Below are positions 35,444-45,903 of a DNA stretch of 64,000 nt, one piece after another. The notes beneath the pieces were generated by a model, which saw only the letters and a program-made list of their open reading frames with translations, did not search any database and was not told where the DNA came from. Each line of letters begins with the position of its first letter. Position 1 is the first letter of the stretch. This DNA is from Harmothoe impar (taxonomy: Eukaryota > Annelida > Polychaeta > Phyllodocida > Polynoidae). Both the position numbers and the translations under genes were made by a program. The stretch is from contig OX381716.1 in NCBI GenBank assembly GCA_947462335.1, forward strand, positions 9,310,861 through 9,374,860, read 5' to 3'.

Positions 35444-37692
35444 ATTTTCGATCACAATTGTTGGTTTGGCTGAACGCGGCAGCGGCGCAGGAACTGGAAC
35501 TGCCACTGGACGTGCAACGGAGTGAACTGGCCCTGGATGCGCAACGGAGTGAACTGGCCCTGCACCACGACTTCCCAGGACCCGCTTGTGGTTGGCGTCA
35601 CCATATCCAGCATGACCACGAGTTGGCGGGACCCGACCACCACGAGCACCACGAGCACCACGAGCATGTCGCCTCTTGTGGTTCTGGCGTTTATGTACGC
35701 CACCCCTCTGTAAAGAAAACCAAAGTAAGTCCAAAAGCACTGTACGTGTAAACTGACCCTGTATGACAAAGAGCAACTGCATACAGAAGTAAAGAACTGT
35801 AATGCATGTTATACACGTTAACAAATAACAGACAAAGTAAACCAAAGAAGTTCTATATGTGAGATACTTACTTACTGATTTGTGGCCGAGTCGGCTCCTG
35901 ATGATACCCCGTCCCCCCCCTCTTAGCATCTGACCAACCCGTGCTGCTCCGTCTCCACCTGTCTGACTGATCTGAATTGATAACAAATAGCAACAAATAT
36001 ACAAACAACTGTCTGAAAAGAACAGCACAGGAAAAAATAGATGACCTTTTTACCGGTGAAAAATGAGCACGCAGCATTTCAACTATGATGAGATAAGAAA
36101 CATGTGCCTTGTAGTGCTGTTTGACCATTTAGTTAATTCAGTGTTACTGTATGAAGCATTAAAAACATAGATTTATAGTTACCTCTTGAACCTGGTCGAA
36201 CGACCCATCGTCTACCCCTACTGCCACCCCATTGTCGGCTTCCATGGGCACCTCAGCCTCCTCTTTGGCTGCCTCCGGCTTGTCAGCGATGCTAAGAGGC
36301 TGGTGGCAGAAAATGTGTAGACTTAATAATACATGGCAGAAATAGATGGCAGAATGAAATTTATACTATTCATATAGATCAATGCTACTTTTATTATTAT
36401 GTCTGCTTATTTTTTATTATTTTTATAAAATGAAAATAACAGTTTTCACTATGGTGCAAAATTTGGCATTTGTTCTTTAAATGATTCAATGTTATAGTGC
36501 TTAAGACTTACCTTAACCACATCACTCACTGCTTTCTCGATTCTGACTAGACCCGCCCGCAATGGATGGATGCGGTCGTTGCGGAACAGCCGAAACTCGG
36601 GCAGGGCACGATCCAAGTCAATCACCCTGCCCTCGAAGTGGGAACGGATGCGTCTGAAAATTCAGATATTGTTAAGATGAGTCACTTATTAAAACTTAGC
36701 GTTTCATTTACTACACCAAATTTCAAGGCAATGAAATGTTGATGTGTTGAAAGTGAACACCAACTTTCTTAAAGATAATTTAATTTCTTGACCAATTGCA
36801 TTTTTCTTTAAAAAAAAAAATTAAACTACTGGCAACACAGACATGTACGCATTCCTAAAGTAAACTGTATTCCATGTTTTATATTTGACCGACTTGAAAA
36901 ACATTGCACTCACTTGTTCAGAGTCTTCCGCACGAAGGGTTTGAGCTGTCGGCGCCGTGGCACAGTACATATTAAAACTTCATCGAAAAGCCTGCTGGCC
37001 TAAAAATATTGACAATAATATTATTCACACACTGATTATGGTAAAGATTGCATTTCCCCCCCCCCCCCCCCCAAACATTTCTCACCCAATAAAGTTTTTT
37101 GTAAATTATGATATTTGGTACACGATTGTCGTAGTCCGCATAGCCACGACACAAAATATTCAAAGTGAAAATTTTCCCGCTTACTCTTGCCCCTGCCCTT
37201 CACCAAAATTTCACGGTCACAAACAGAGATATGTGGAAGATAACAAACCGTGTCTGCTGAATATTCCATATTTTTTAACCCTTTCTCATAAAAAATGTAG
37301 TTTTTCGTAAATTATCAGGCCGCTACTACTTTGTACAATACATTACCTATGACTTATATTATTATATTATAGGATAGTAGTATTATTATTAGATTATAGT
37401 ACTTTAACGTATAATACTGTGAAGACTAGATAGTTACCTCATTTTTGAACTCGATTAAATGTGATACCACATCCTGGTAACTTGATCCGTCCGCCAGGTC
37501 GTTGGACCCGCAACATACCACGAGGCAGTTTCCAAGCTCCTTACGAACTTTCTGCAGATTGCATCTTAACTGTGCGCTCGTTGCCACTGGTATGTATACA
37601 AAGCCCGGGAGCTCGGCCCACCTCAGCAGGGAGTCGCCCACCACCACCCCTCGCACATGTCCAAGGTCTGCAGCCGTACACACGTCACTCAT
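35444..37692 (-). CDS. SGNH/GDSL hydrolase with acidic linker and RGG tail (6 exons)
   Basis: Six minus-strand exons join in one frame with GT-AG borders: 37692-37438, 36999-36914, 36653-36512, 36299-36183, 35971-35876 and 35707-35444, about 320 codons. The N-terminal part is an SGNH hydrolase: block I VVVGDSLL (catalytic Ser near residue 21), block III GSND (62-65), and block V NDRIHPL (Asp140, His143). The usual middle block II Gly is not obvious. Residues 162-200 are acidic, and 201-320 are Arg/Gly-rich (RGGGRG, ARGARGARGGR) with two GPVHSVA repeats, typical of RNA-binding tails. An acceptor directly precedes the ATG (gaatggcag|ATG), so a 5' non-coding exon probably exists. The last exon has a GTAAGT donor after 35444, so a further exon may follow; if that intron is retained the frame stops at about 35342. 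It lies 0.5 kb downstream of the Helitron replicase on the same strand. SGNH domains are known as accessory esterases in some retrotransposon ORF1 proteins. Acting on lipid or sugar esters is family knowledge; the substrate is unknown. Confidence 0.75.
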
Positions 37693-37897
37693 CTGCCATT
37701 CAACACAAGCAGACTTTAACAATATGGTAAGACAATTACAGCTACCGATAACTTATTAGTAGCTGTAGTAGTAGTATTAGTACAATGACTATCAAGATAA
37801 AACATTCTTACACAGTTGACAGATAAATACAGCTAAGATATCAGCAAATGAAATATTTCTTTTCTTTAATAACATTTGTGCGTATTTCAAATGAGCG

Positions 37898-37903
37898 TTT
37901 ATT
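37898..37903 (-). terminator. Polyadenylation signal for the Helitron replicase
   Basis: AATAAA on the minus strand (tttatt on plus), about 320 bases past the replicase stop and before the SGNH gene. It suggests the replicase mRNA ends here and SGNH is a separate transcript. Confidence 0.45.
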
Positions 37904-38219
37904 ATGAATAGTAAATAAATAAATAAACGGTAACACTTATTTGACTTTTTACCCACCTACATGAAAGATGTCTGTAGCCATGCTTTGATTTTTGTTATGG
38001 TTTATACTGTATGCACAATCTGGTTGACATTAGCCGTATGCCACACCAGGACTGCAGATGCACAAACTGGCCACACAAATTGAACTGTGTTTTCGGCCAG
38101 GACTGCATTGATGATGCACAAACACACCGTTTGACATAGGTGAGGACTGCAGTTTTTAATTGGTTTAGAAATATTTTTGAGTGGCTGACTACATATACAC
38201 AATGACTGTTCCAGACGTG

Positions 38220-41200
38220 CTACTCTACATCAGGCAGCGGTGCCATTTTGTAACAACGAGTGAAATGTGTGCCCTGACCTTCAACCTGTTCATTATAGAT
38301 AACAGGAGTGTAATGCTGTGGCGGGGCGGGGACAATCCTGTCGTCCAGTGCCACCAACGGAGAGACCACGTGCCAAACCGAGTCACCTTTTGGATTGAGT
38401 TTAAGTACTCGGATGTCACAACCCAGCATGCCCGCCACAGCATAGCAGTTTGCGCTATACGCCCATGTCCTGTCTTCGTAATGCCTATCTACATAGTCAG
38501 CAGCATCCTGTCGACTTATCAACACATCAGGATTACGCAGCAGACGTTGGATGGCCATGTCATCAGTGATAACAGGCATATGGACGTCCAGATGGAGCTG
38601 CAGAAAGTGAATGGCATGCAACCTTATAACGTGGTAGTATTCCTGTGTGCCAAACAACTCCTTTGATATCGCTCTGTAGAAGCAGTTTCCATCACCTTTT
38701 ATGACGTCAAGTCCCATGCCAGCATCATTGAGAGATGTGACATGACTTTGGGGCACCATAGAAGGAAACCGGTCGACTGGTATGAGGGGAGTACGATGAC
38801 AGTCCTCGTTCAGCATGTGGTTAGCCAGAGACTTCTTCCACATGAACACTTCTGGGGCGTCAGAGAGGGGACCGGCCCTGGCTTGGTAACGCACTATGCC
38901 TCCTTGTCGCACCTTGGGAATAGTTCGACAAACACCTTTGGAAACAGGCGGAGAGTGGCAGGATTCCCCAGCTTGACCAGATCCAGGTATTGGCTGCTCT
39001 GCGGCATTATCATGACCAGCCTCGTCGGCAACCTTAGTAGGAGGAGGATCCGACGCCCTCTTTCGCTTATTTGGCTTGCTTGGACTTGAACTTGGAGCTG
39101 GCCTTTTCGACGTCTTTGATTTATTGCTAGGACTTGAACTTGGAGCTGGCCTTTTCGACGTCTTTGATTTCTTGCTAGGACTTGAACTTGGAGCTGGCCT
39201 TTTCGACGTTTTGGATTTATTCCTAGGATTTGAAACTGGAATTCCATTGGCCCTCTTGACAGAGTCTTTGATAAACTTTTTGAATTTCTTACTTCGGGCC
39301 TGCCTTTTCAGCTCTTTTTCTGGGTCATACGGTGTTCTTTTTATGAGATCCACCAGAGCCCTCATCTCTTTACTCTTGATGTCTTTGGCGTCAGGAGAAA
39401 GGACATTAGTAGACTCCATATATTGCAGCACTAAGGCATGTCTCGGGCTGAGACGTACTGCCACTGGTTCGAAGGCAAACAGAGTGAGATCAGAACACCG
39501 TCGCACTCTGCTCAGTGCGGTGTACGCCTGACCACTGGCAAAGAATTTACCGTCCATTTTAACATACGCCCGATCCAGTGTCATACCTTGGACCTTGTGA
39601 GTTGTAAGACACCATCCCAGTGTAATAGGCAGCTGGTTCCTCATTAGCGAGCCAGTTGCATGCTCGTATGCGACATCTTGTTCAACACGTCCCAACAACA
39701 ACTCCGTACCGTCGACCAGATGACGTATGATAATACAGTTCTGGCTGACAATTCGCACAACCTCAGCCCTAGTGCCATTGACCCATCCAGCCTCTATTTC
39801 CATGTTTCTCAGGAGAATGACCCGAGCTCCAACCTTGAGACGTATCTCTCGCGGGAAAGAACTTTTCTGGAAAATGTCAATGTTTTTTGACTCCTCAGCC
39901 GTGGCAGGATTGCCTTGCTTGTTGAGGTCGATGGCCGTAAAAACTGTTTCCTCTCCCTCCATGTTCTCAAGTATGGCGTTGTTTATTGAATCCCTGTCGA
40001 CACGATGAGACACGATGACCGCATCGTTTACGCCATATTCTGCTGCATGTTTCGGGTAGGAAGAAGGAGGGACTACACGTTTTCGCAGTGTGGCCAAAGA
40101 TGTTTGATTGAGGTTACCACGCCTGACGTCCTGTAACATGGCCAGGAACTCTGGGTCGTCTTGACGCATGACCTCATTCAGTATAATAGATTTGAAGAAA
40201 CCGTTCCACGTCCAAATGCCATAAATATCCAAATCAATGGCTGGCAGCTGAGCCGGATCCCCCAACAATACCACATGTCTGTGACCGAATGGTCTATGGT
40301 TATACTTCCCACAGGACATGCCCTTCATGACGTGATCTATTTCCATCATGACTTTCGCCTCCAACAGCGAGAACTCGTCAATGATAAAGACATCAGTTTC
40401 CCTCATCATTTTGGCAATAACTCTGCCCTTGTACAGAAAGGATTGGGCTTTTATATCCATTTTAAAAGCACTGTGAACAGTACAGCCTCCTATCAGATGA
40501 GCTGCTATGCCTGTACTGGCCATAACCTTGACAGTGAGATGGTGTTGTTGTCGGCAGCATGCAATAAATGTTTTCAGCAAGAAGGACTTCCCAGTGCCGG
40601 CAGCACCAACTACGTTGACGAGTAACTGTCTTTCTGCAGCTATTTCACCATTCATGTAGTCCAGAGCTCGCCTTTGGTCGGCATTCAACTGAGCTTTCAA
40701 AGCATCTATGTCCTCCATAGGTGGCGCTCTCACTCCCATGTCTCCCATATCAAATTCATCCTCGTCGTCCACCTCAACCTGCTTACGTCTTTCGACCACT
40801 GGAGGACGGTTTTGCTCAATTTCCCCAAGCAACGCGTCAGTCTCCTCAGTGGTCATCCACTCCTTGTCCACCATATGCTGAGCTATGGTCTTAATGAATC
40901 GAATATCAAATCCACGGACGGCAGCCTCACGCAACATAGTCTCAGCGTCTGACTGCTTGTCAATGAGGTCACGGATGGCACACTCCTCCTGATAAGTCTT
41001 TGACACATTATCGGGTGAAATGATGCTGCCGATTGTGTCTGTAGTCCAAGGGAACCTTTGGACGAGAATTTGCTCATAATACGCCTCCTGAGATTCACCA
41101 TAAGGCAGACAGAACCGCCAGCGCGGGACGGCTTCTTTGCCTTGCTTGCGTCTCTTGAGTAAACGTCCCTTGGCATCTTTCAGTGGAGGAGCGTCATCTT

Positions 41201-44200
41201 CAAACTCTGGATGATACTCTTCCTGTTCCTCATGTAGATCGGACGTTACACTCGCTACGAATCTGTAACACTTGACATATTCGGCATACAGCATGTCCTT
41301 CAACTGGGAAGGACGATCCAGATACTTCATCAATCCATTGTCGTAGTAGATGTCGGTTGAGTCGGGATCTCCTTTAAGGTGAATATTTCTCTTCATGCAC
41401 CGCATGCTCGGATTGATGGAGGTCGGACAGAAGACAACCTCACGGGTGCAGCGACACATGTTGTACCCCAGAAGTATGCAGTCAGCTTCCAATCTGCCGA
41501 TGAGACGTGTGCGCAGGAACCTCTCCACCTCGCTTGTCTCCTCGGGCAAGAGCATGTCAAAGGACGGCTCGGCTTTACTGATGTACTTGGCTAAGTACAT
41601 CTCCCAACCAGAATGGGTCACTCGCTGAATGTTCATATGTGCCTGCCAAGTCAAAAGAATAGACAGGTTGTACGACGATACCCTGACGTCTTCCTCATGA
41701 CGTCTCTTGTAGTTGTAGCGGATGCCACCCTCGGCAGTCCCATCCTCGTCTGTCAGTTCAAATGGGAATCCGTACTTACACTTTCTGATGATTTTGCCTG
41801 CCACTCGAGGGAAACATCTGGCTGGACGACACTCGTGGATTTGGAACTGGCCCACCACATTCCGCATTTCCTTTACAGAGTCCTTGTGCTGTTCACGGCT
41901 CTCCGGCCGGGGAAATTCAGCTCTCACCGCATCCGCTGGAATAGTGCCGGGCTCACACCACACCACCATGTGAATATGAATAGCTCCGCGCCCTTGAAAT
42001 TCTACTCTGTACCACGAATCACGGACCTTACCAATGGGGCCGTTTTCGTTCTGCAGCACATAAGACTTGAACTGTGCGAAACGTTTGAAGAATGCGACAG
42101 TTGTCTCCACCGAGAAGAGAACCGTCGACGACGTGTTTGAATCTGTACAGATTCGACCATCAGGTACTGTTGGATAGGCCCCATAGCCATGCTTCACCAC
42201 CGTTTGCAGTTCGGGCCATCCGTCGTTCTGTGTGAGTGTGATGAAGAAGTCTGGCTGTCCCAATTCCGTACTGACGGCCACCAGCTCAAGCAGCCTCGCC
42301 TTCCAATATGACTTACTGCCGACCACAGTGTTTGGCAGTGTACTTCCAAACTGCGAGAACTTCCCTTCGGTGCTCGAATTACTCTCTCGTAGCTGACCCA
42401 CATTGGGAACCTCGGTACCCGGCTCTGTAGTAATGACTCTGGTTTTCGCCACATAGAATAAGCGATCTTTAATCAAGCGGTCCACCCAAAAGAACGAATA
42501 GTTGATGTCGGATCTCCACCGGGAATCATAGCAGAGAACCCGGAGCTTGATGTACTGCATTGGTTTGAGATCGGAACGCTCAAACCAACTCCCATGACCA
42601 TATGGAAATAGCCATGTCCATGCCTTTGCCTCCAAGTGCTTATCCCTGTATGAGATGCCCTTATTGAGGTCCACAGCAAATTCGCGTGAATGTTGGACAC
42701 CGATGATGTCCTCATGTGGATTAAGACGTGGCAAACCCCTTTCAGGGTCCAGAGGGACAGCCCATGCTACTGATTCATCGTTGAGGTGTTCACATATAGG
42801 GTGGCCTCGAGCATCTGGACAGTCTGTCTCAGTGGGAAGTAGATCTATGTCGGCATGCCGGTACAGTGTCTCATAGTTTGATTTGAAATCTTTGAACAGA
42901 AAATTGTTTCGACCAAAGAATTTCACAGCTGCAACTATTCTCTCATCAGAGACATTCTGCGCCTCCTCGTCCGGACGTCTGACCATGTAACCGTACAGGC
43001 CTGCGTAGTTATGTGCAACTCTCGGCAAAACATTGACTTCTCCAACTTTGTGAACCCAAATACGTCGTGCCTTGTTGTTAGCCTTCTGGGTAGTAGAAAA
43101 TATGTTGGCAAGAGAAGCATTGCCCTTCTCGTGATCGTTGCGCAGTGCACTGACAACCTCAGGCAACCGAAAGATGGCAGGATGAGATGGATCCGGATTG
43201 ATGTTGGCAGTGCATGGGTAGTAATTCATAGGACGACGTCTACACTGATAACAGGCATAGAACTTATGTACCACCGTGTTTCCATCCAAATAGGTGAACT
43301 CGTAGGGAAGCTCAAACTCGTAGTCACTCATCGAATATGTTATACGCGCAGGGGGTTCATTCGGTCCTTTCTTGCGGTGGAACAAATGACCATACTTTAA
43401 ATTGCCATAAAGCAACATGCCACAATTAAAGCAAACTGCCTGAAACAGCCGATCTCGGCTACGCTCTACCTGCGTATCGATTAGACGGTTATACACAATA
43501 GTACTAAGAATGCTTAAATTGAAACACATGTCATTAGGCATGTCAGCCTGGCCGGCGTTATCTCCCGTCTCAGCCTCTTTTCCTTCACCTGGTAAATCAG
43601 ACCATTTGGCTTTCTTTCTTTCCTTCTTAAGCTTACTGGCCTTACTGACTATTTTTGATTGGTGTACATTAGACTCTGGCACAAGATTATTGAAATGTGC
43701 AGCAAGTAGATGTGACCTCATTCCATGGAAGCTATTGATGTTGGGCATGCAAATTTGCTCTTCTGTACGCTGCATAGCAAGCTTCAGCATTTCCACCAAA
43801 TGAGGAGTCCACTTGACTCGCGCCTTCACTACCTTAACTATGGCCGTTCCATCAGCCACCGGAGCGTTGACGTCTTCCTGCTCATGGTCGTCTTCAACAT
43901 CTTCGTCCTCATCAAAAACAACTGGACCTTTTGTCTTTCGCTTGTATTTGACCGGGGGATCGACCTCCTCTTCTGCAGAAACGTCTACACCCACCACATG
44001 TGAATTTTGTTGCAGAAAGGGCTCGTCCAAAACAAAGTCAACATCCATGTCACATGCTCTACGCTTAGCCTGTTCCTGAGATTGGTCCTCAGATTGGGAA
44101 GATTCATAATAACATACTGTAGGTTTTCCCCTTCTATTGCGCTTCTTGTCTTTGTTGAAATAATCCACGCCATCTGTACACCCGTCTCCACCTGGTCCTT

Positions 44201-44852
44201 TGGGCAACAGAGGAACGTCTGACTGCTCTTCTGACCCCGCATCTCCACCTGGACCATGAGACCGAATGGCTGCGTCTCTTTTTGCGAACCACTCAGCGTT
44301 GCGTGGGAACTGTACCGATCCCCTGAGCTCTGCATTCTCCCTGAGCTTTTGGTAACGCCTTACGAGTGCCGTGCACGACTGCTTGGAGTCTGGGTAAATT
44401 TTCTTCCATTGCACCAAAATCAGGTTACGTAAAATTGGCCTAGATTCCTCCGTAAACCTCAACTCTGCTTGGATTTTCAACGCTGCCGCACCACACATTT
44501 CCAGGTTTTCAGTCATGGCCTCGGTCCACTTTGTGTAGACTGTCTTATTCTTCTCTGACGGCTCTTTCTTGACACATTCTGAATAGGCAGGTGGTCTGAT
44601 ATTAAAGTAAGCAGGGGTTTTCTCCTCTAACAGGTGGTAAATACGAATTAAGGAGAGGCCACTCACGGGACTATCAGGATACATTACGTTCCATTGATCT
44701 TCCATCATGGCTGATAACTCGGCTGGACTGAGCGCTAAATTTCTGCGTTCTACCACGTCCGCATAGACATTACGGAGGACTCCACACATATCGGCAGTCC
44801 ACTTTTCACCATTTTCCTGAGAAGATTGCTCATGGAACACTCCAGACTCCAT
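38220..44852 (-). CDS. Helitron Rep-helicase with OTU protease domain
   Basis: A single uninterrupted 2,210-codon frame for the rolling-circle transposase of a Helitron. Residues about 17-78 and 106-172 are two copies of a trihelix/Myb-like domain sharing QW...YPDS...L.R.Y..L.E, and a degenerate third lies at about 345-410. Residues 470-545 carry zinc-finger-like pairs (CFNCG, CYQCRRR). The Helitron N-terminal signature WTWLFPYGHGSW is near 748. The Rep nuclease has FITLTQNDGWPE near 870, the HUH motif (IHIHMVVW near 959) and two tyrosines (MYLAKYISK near 1087), expected to nick and join single strands. A Pif1-type SF1 helicase follows: Walker A GAAGTGKSF (~1417), Walker B FIIDEF (~1489), GDPAQLPAI (~1531), THKVQGMTLD (~1754) and YTALSRVR. 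A Lys/Ser/Pro linker has three 16-residue repeats (48-bp DNA repeats near 39082). The C-terminus is an OTU cysteine protease (GDGNCFYRAI ~2054, HYTPVIYN ~2184). All catalytic residues appear present, so the copy may be active. The first ATG of the frame is taken as the start. Confidence 0.93.
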   Translation of the reverse strand: MESGVFHEQSSQENGEKWTADMCGVLRNVYADVVERRNLALSPAELSAMMEDQWNVMYPDSPVSGLSLIRIYHLLEEKTPAYFNIRPPAYSECVKKEPSEKNKTVYTKWTEAMTENLEMCGAAALKIQAELRFTEESRPILRNLILVQWKKIYPDSKQSCTALVRRYQKLRENAELRGSVQFPRNAEWFAKRDAAIRSHGPGGDAGSEEQSDVPLLPKGPGGDGCTDGVDYFNKDKKRNRRGKPTVCYYESSQSEDQSQEQAKRRACDMDVDFVLDEPFLQQNSHVVGVDVSAEEEVDPPVKYKRKTKGPVVFDEDEDVEDDHEQEDVNAPVADGTAIVKVVKARVKWTPHLVEMLKLAMQRTEEQICMPNINSFHGMRSHLLAAHFNNLVPESNVHQSKIVSKASKLKKERKKAKWSDLPGEGKEAETGDNAGQADMPNDMCFNLSILSTIVYNRLIDTQVERSRDRLFQAVCFNCGMLLYGNLKYGHLFHRKKGPNEPPARITYSMSDYEFELPYEFTYLDGNTVVHKFYACYQCRRRPMNYYPCTANINPDPSHPAIFRLPEVVSALRNDHEKGNASLANIFSTTQKANNKARRIWVHKVGEVNVLPRVAHNYAGLYGYMVRRPDEEAQNVSDERIVAAVKFFGRNNFLFKDFKSNYETLYRHADIDLLPTETDCPDARGHPICEHLNDESVAWAVPLDPERGLPRLNPHEDIIGVQHSREFAVDLNKGISYRDKHLEAKAWTWLFPYGHGSWFERSDLKPMQYIKLRVLCYDSRWRSDINYSFFWVDRLIKDRLFYVAKTRVITTEPGTEVPNVGQLRESNSSTEGKFSQFGSTLPNTVVGSKSYWKARLLELVAVSTELGQPDFFITLTQNDGWPELQTVVKHGYGAYPTVPDGRICTDSNTSSTVLFSVETTVAFFKRFAQFKSYVLQNENGPIGKVRDSWYRVEFQGRGAIHIHMVVWCEPGTIPADAVRAEFPRPESREQHKDSVKEMRNVVGQFQIHECRPARCFPRVAGKIIRKCKYGFPFELTDEDGTAEGGIRYNYKRRHEEDVRVSSYNLSILLTWQAHMNIQRVTHSGWEMYLAKYISKAEPSFDMLLPEETSEVERFLRTRLIGRLEADCILLGYNMCRCTREVVFCPTSINPSMRCMKRNIHLKGDPDSTDIYYDNGLMKYLDRPSQLKDMLYAEYVKCYRFVASVTSDLHEEQEEYHPEFEDDAPPLKDAKGRLLKRRKQGKEAVPRWRFCLPYGESQEAYYEQILVQRFPWTTDTIGSIISPDNVSKTYQEECAIRDLIDKQSDAETMLREAAVRGFDIRFIKTIAQHMVDKEWMTTEETDALLGEIEQNRPPVVERRKQVEVDDEDEFDMGDMGVRAPPMEDIDALKAQLNADQRRALDYMNGEIAAERQLLVNVVGAAGTGKSFLLKTFIACCRQQHHLTVKVMASTGIAAHLIGGCTVHSAFKMDIKAQSFLYKGRVIAKMMRETDVFIIDEFSLLEAKVMMEIDHVMKGMSCGKYNHRPFGHRHVVLLGDPAQLPAIDLDIYGIWTWNGFFKSIILNEVMRQDDPEFLAMLQDVRRGNLNQTSLATLRKRVVPPSSYPKHAAEYGVNDAVIVSHRVDRDSINNAILENMEGEETVFTAIDLNKQGNPATAEESKNIDIFQKSSFPREIRLKVGARVILLRNMEIEAGWVNGTRAEVVRIVSQNCIIIRHLVDGTELLLGRVEQDVAYEHATGSLMRNQLPITLGWCLTTHKVQGMTLDRAYVKMDGKFFASGQAYTALSRVRRCSDLTLFAFEPVAVRLSPRHALVLQYMESTNVLSPDAKDIKSKEMRALVDLIKRTPYDPEKELKRQARSKKFKKFIKDSVKRANGIPVSNPRNKSKTSKRPAPSSSPSKKSKTSKRPAPSSSPSNKSKTSKRPAPSSSPSKPNKRKRASDPPPTKVADEAGHDNAAEQPIPGSGQAGESCHSPPVSKGVCRTIPKVRQGGIVRYQARAGPLSDAPEVFMWKKSLANHMLNEDCHRTPLIPVDRFPSMVPQSHVTSLNDAGMGLDVIKGDGNCFYRAISKELFGTQEYYHVIRLHAIHFLQLHLDVHMPVITDDMAIQRLLRNPDVLISRQDAADYVDRHYEDRTWAYSANCYAVAGMLGCDIRVLKLNPKGDSVWHVVSPLVALDDRIVPAPPQHYTPVIYNEQVEGQGTHFTRCYKMAPLPDVE

Positions 44853-44942
44853 AGCAACTGTAGTACTGGTATTGTATGGCTAATTATGTTGCCTTGCACA
44901 ACGCAGAGAAGGCTGCAAGAAAGAGGGAGCAGAGAAATTATT

Positions 44943-45869
44943 TTAATTTATATTGTCGCTGTTGTACACACCATACAACAGTTCACAACACTGTTGAGAT
45001 AACCCTCTAGAAGACGGGGAAAATAATACTTCCCCCGTGGAAAGAAAGGTCATTTTGTGGAGTATAGTAGTCCGTGTGGAGACTTCCAACTGCTCTTCTA
45101 GGTTTTCCTCTACTTCACCCCATCCTTCGCTTTCAGGGTACATAGCTGAGTTGCCAATTTGAAATGCCTCCGCAGGTAATGAACCCCAATCACAGGCCTG
45201 CCAGACAGACTCATCCATGTCGACAATTTGGTTCAGATACTGCTCCAATTCTCTGTCCTCAAACTCCACTACCATATTCGGTGGCAGACTACCTGGAGAT
45301 TCGGGAGTGGGGAACATGTCCACGCAATAGTCCGCCGACTGAATTGAACTCAGATCACCCTCTGAACACTCCCCCTCGGTCTGCCTTGTGTCATCATCGG
45401 TGAAGTAGCCATATTGAACAGAGATGTACTCTGACACAGCATACTGGGGGATGGACGTGTTAAATCCAAGGGTGAACATTTCAGCAACAATTTCTCGCGG
45501 TCGCAAAAGGCTGGAATCATAGTACACCTCCACCATGTATCCACAGGCCTCAGCCTGTACAGACTTGTCCGTGTGGCCGTAAGATATTATATTGTCTTCC
45601 TTGTTGTACTCAGCCAGTTGACAGACAACATCAATGCCAGGAGACAAACAAAAATATACCCCCAATTCAAATGCTGTAGACTTGACCTGAACGTGTCGAG
45701 GTAGGGCAATTTTTACAGGTGAAAAGATGGGCTGCTTGACCACTGCCAAAATTGTTTTGGTATGAAAGGGATTGGAAGCCACAAGCAGAGGAGACATTTC
45801 CAATCCGTTATCCACCACAGCATTTAATGCCAACAGTTTCAGTGTGGGGAAAAGAGGCATGACTTTTAT
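44943..45869 (-). CDS. Unknown ORF upstream of the replicase (paralogue A)
   Basis: The frame is open to 45962, but a strong acceptor (cttccctcttccatttttcag) ends at 45870, so the coding exon probably starts at 45869 with IKVMPLFPTLKLLALNAV. The first 150 or so residues resemble the neighbouring ORF at 45904-46452: FPTLKLLALNAV against FPKLRDLAAAAL, GVYFCLSPGIDVV against GVGCFVSLNEDVT, and YMVEVYYDSSLL against MFIQVYIRSRVV. The remainder is acidic (EFEDRELEQYLNQIVDMDES, EGWGEVEENLEEQLEV) and looks disordered. No membrane segments or catalytic motifs were recognised. It ends 91 bases before the replicase ATG on the same strand. The real 5' exon could not be fixed, so the start is uncertain. 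Function unknown. Confidence 0.55.
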   Translation of the reverse strand: MKVMPLFPTLKLLALNAVVDNGLEMSPLLVASNPFHTKTILAVVKQPIFSPVKIALPRHVQVKSTAFELGVYFCLSPGIDVVCQLAEYNKEDNIISYGHTDKSVQAEACGYMVEVYYDSSLLRPREIVAEMFTLGFNTSIPQYAVSEYISVQYGYFTDDDTRQTEGECSEGDLSSIQSADYCVDMFPTPESPGSLPPNMVVEFEDRELEQYLNQIVDMDESVWQACDWGSLPAEAFQIGNSAMYPESEGWGEVEENLEEQLEVSTRTTILHKMTFLSTGEVLFSPSSRGLSQQCCELLYGVYNSDNIN

Positions 45870-45903
45870 CTGAAAAATGGAAGAGGGAAGAATAGACATA
45901 TGT

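Noticed and set aside
38225..44335. Numerous plus- and minus-frame ORFs of 60-175 codons within the replicase
   Set aside because: Shadows of the 2,210-codon gene; none has motifs or its own context.
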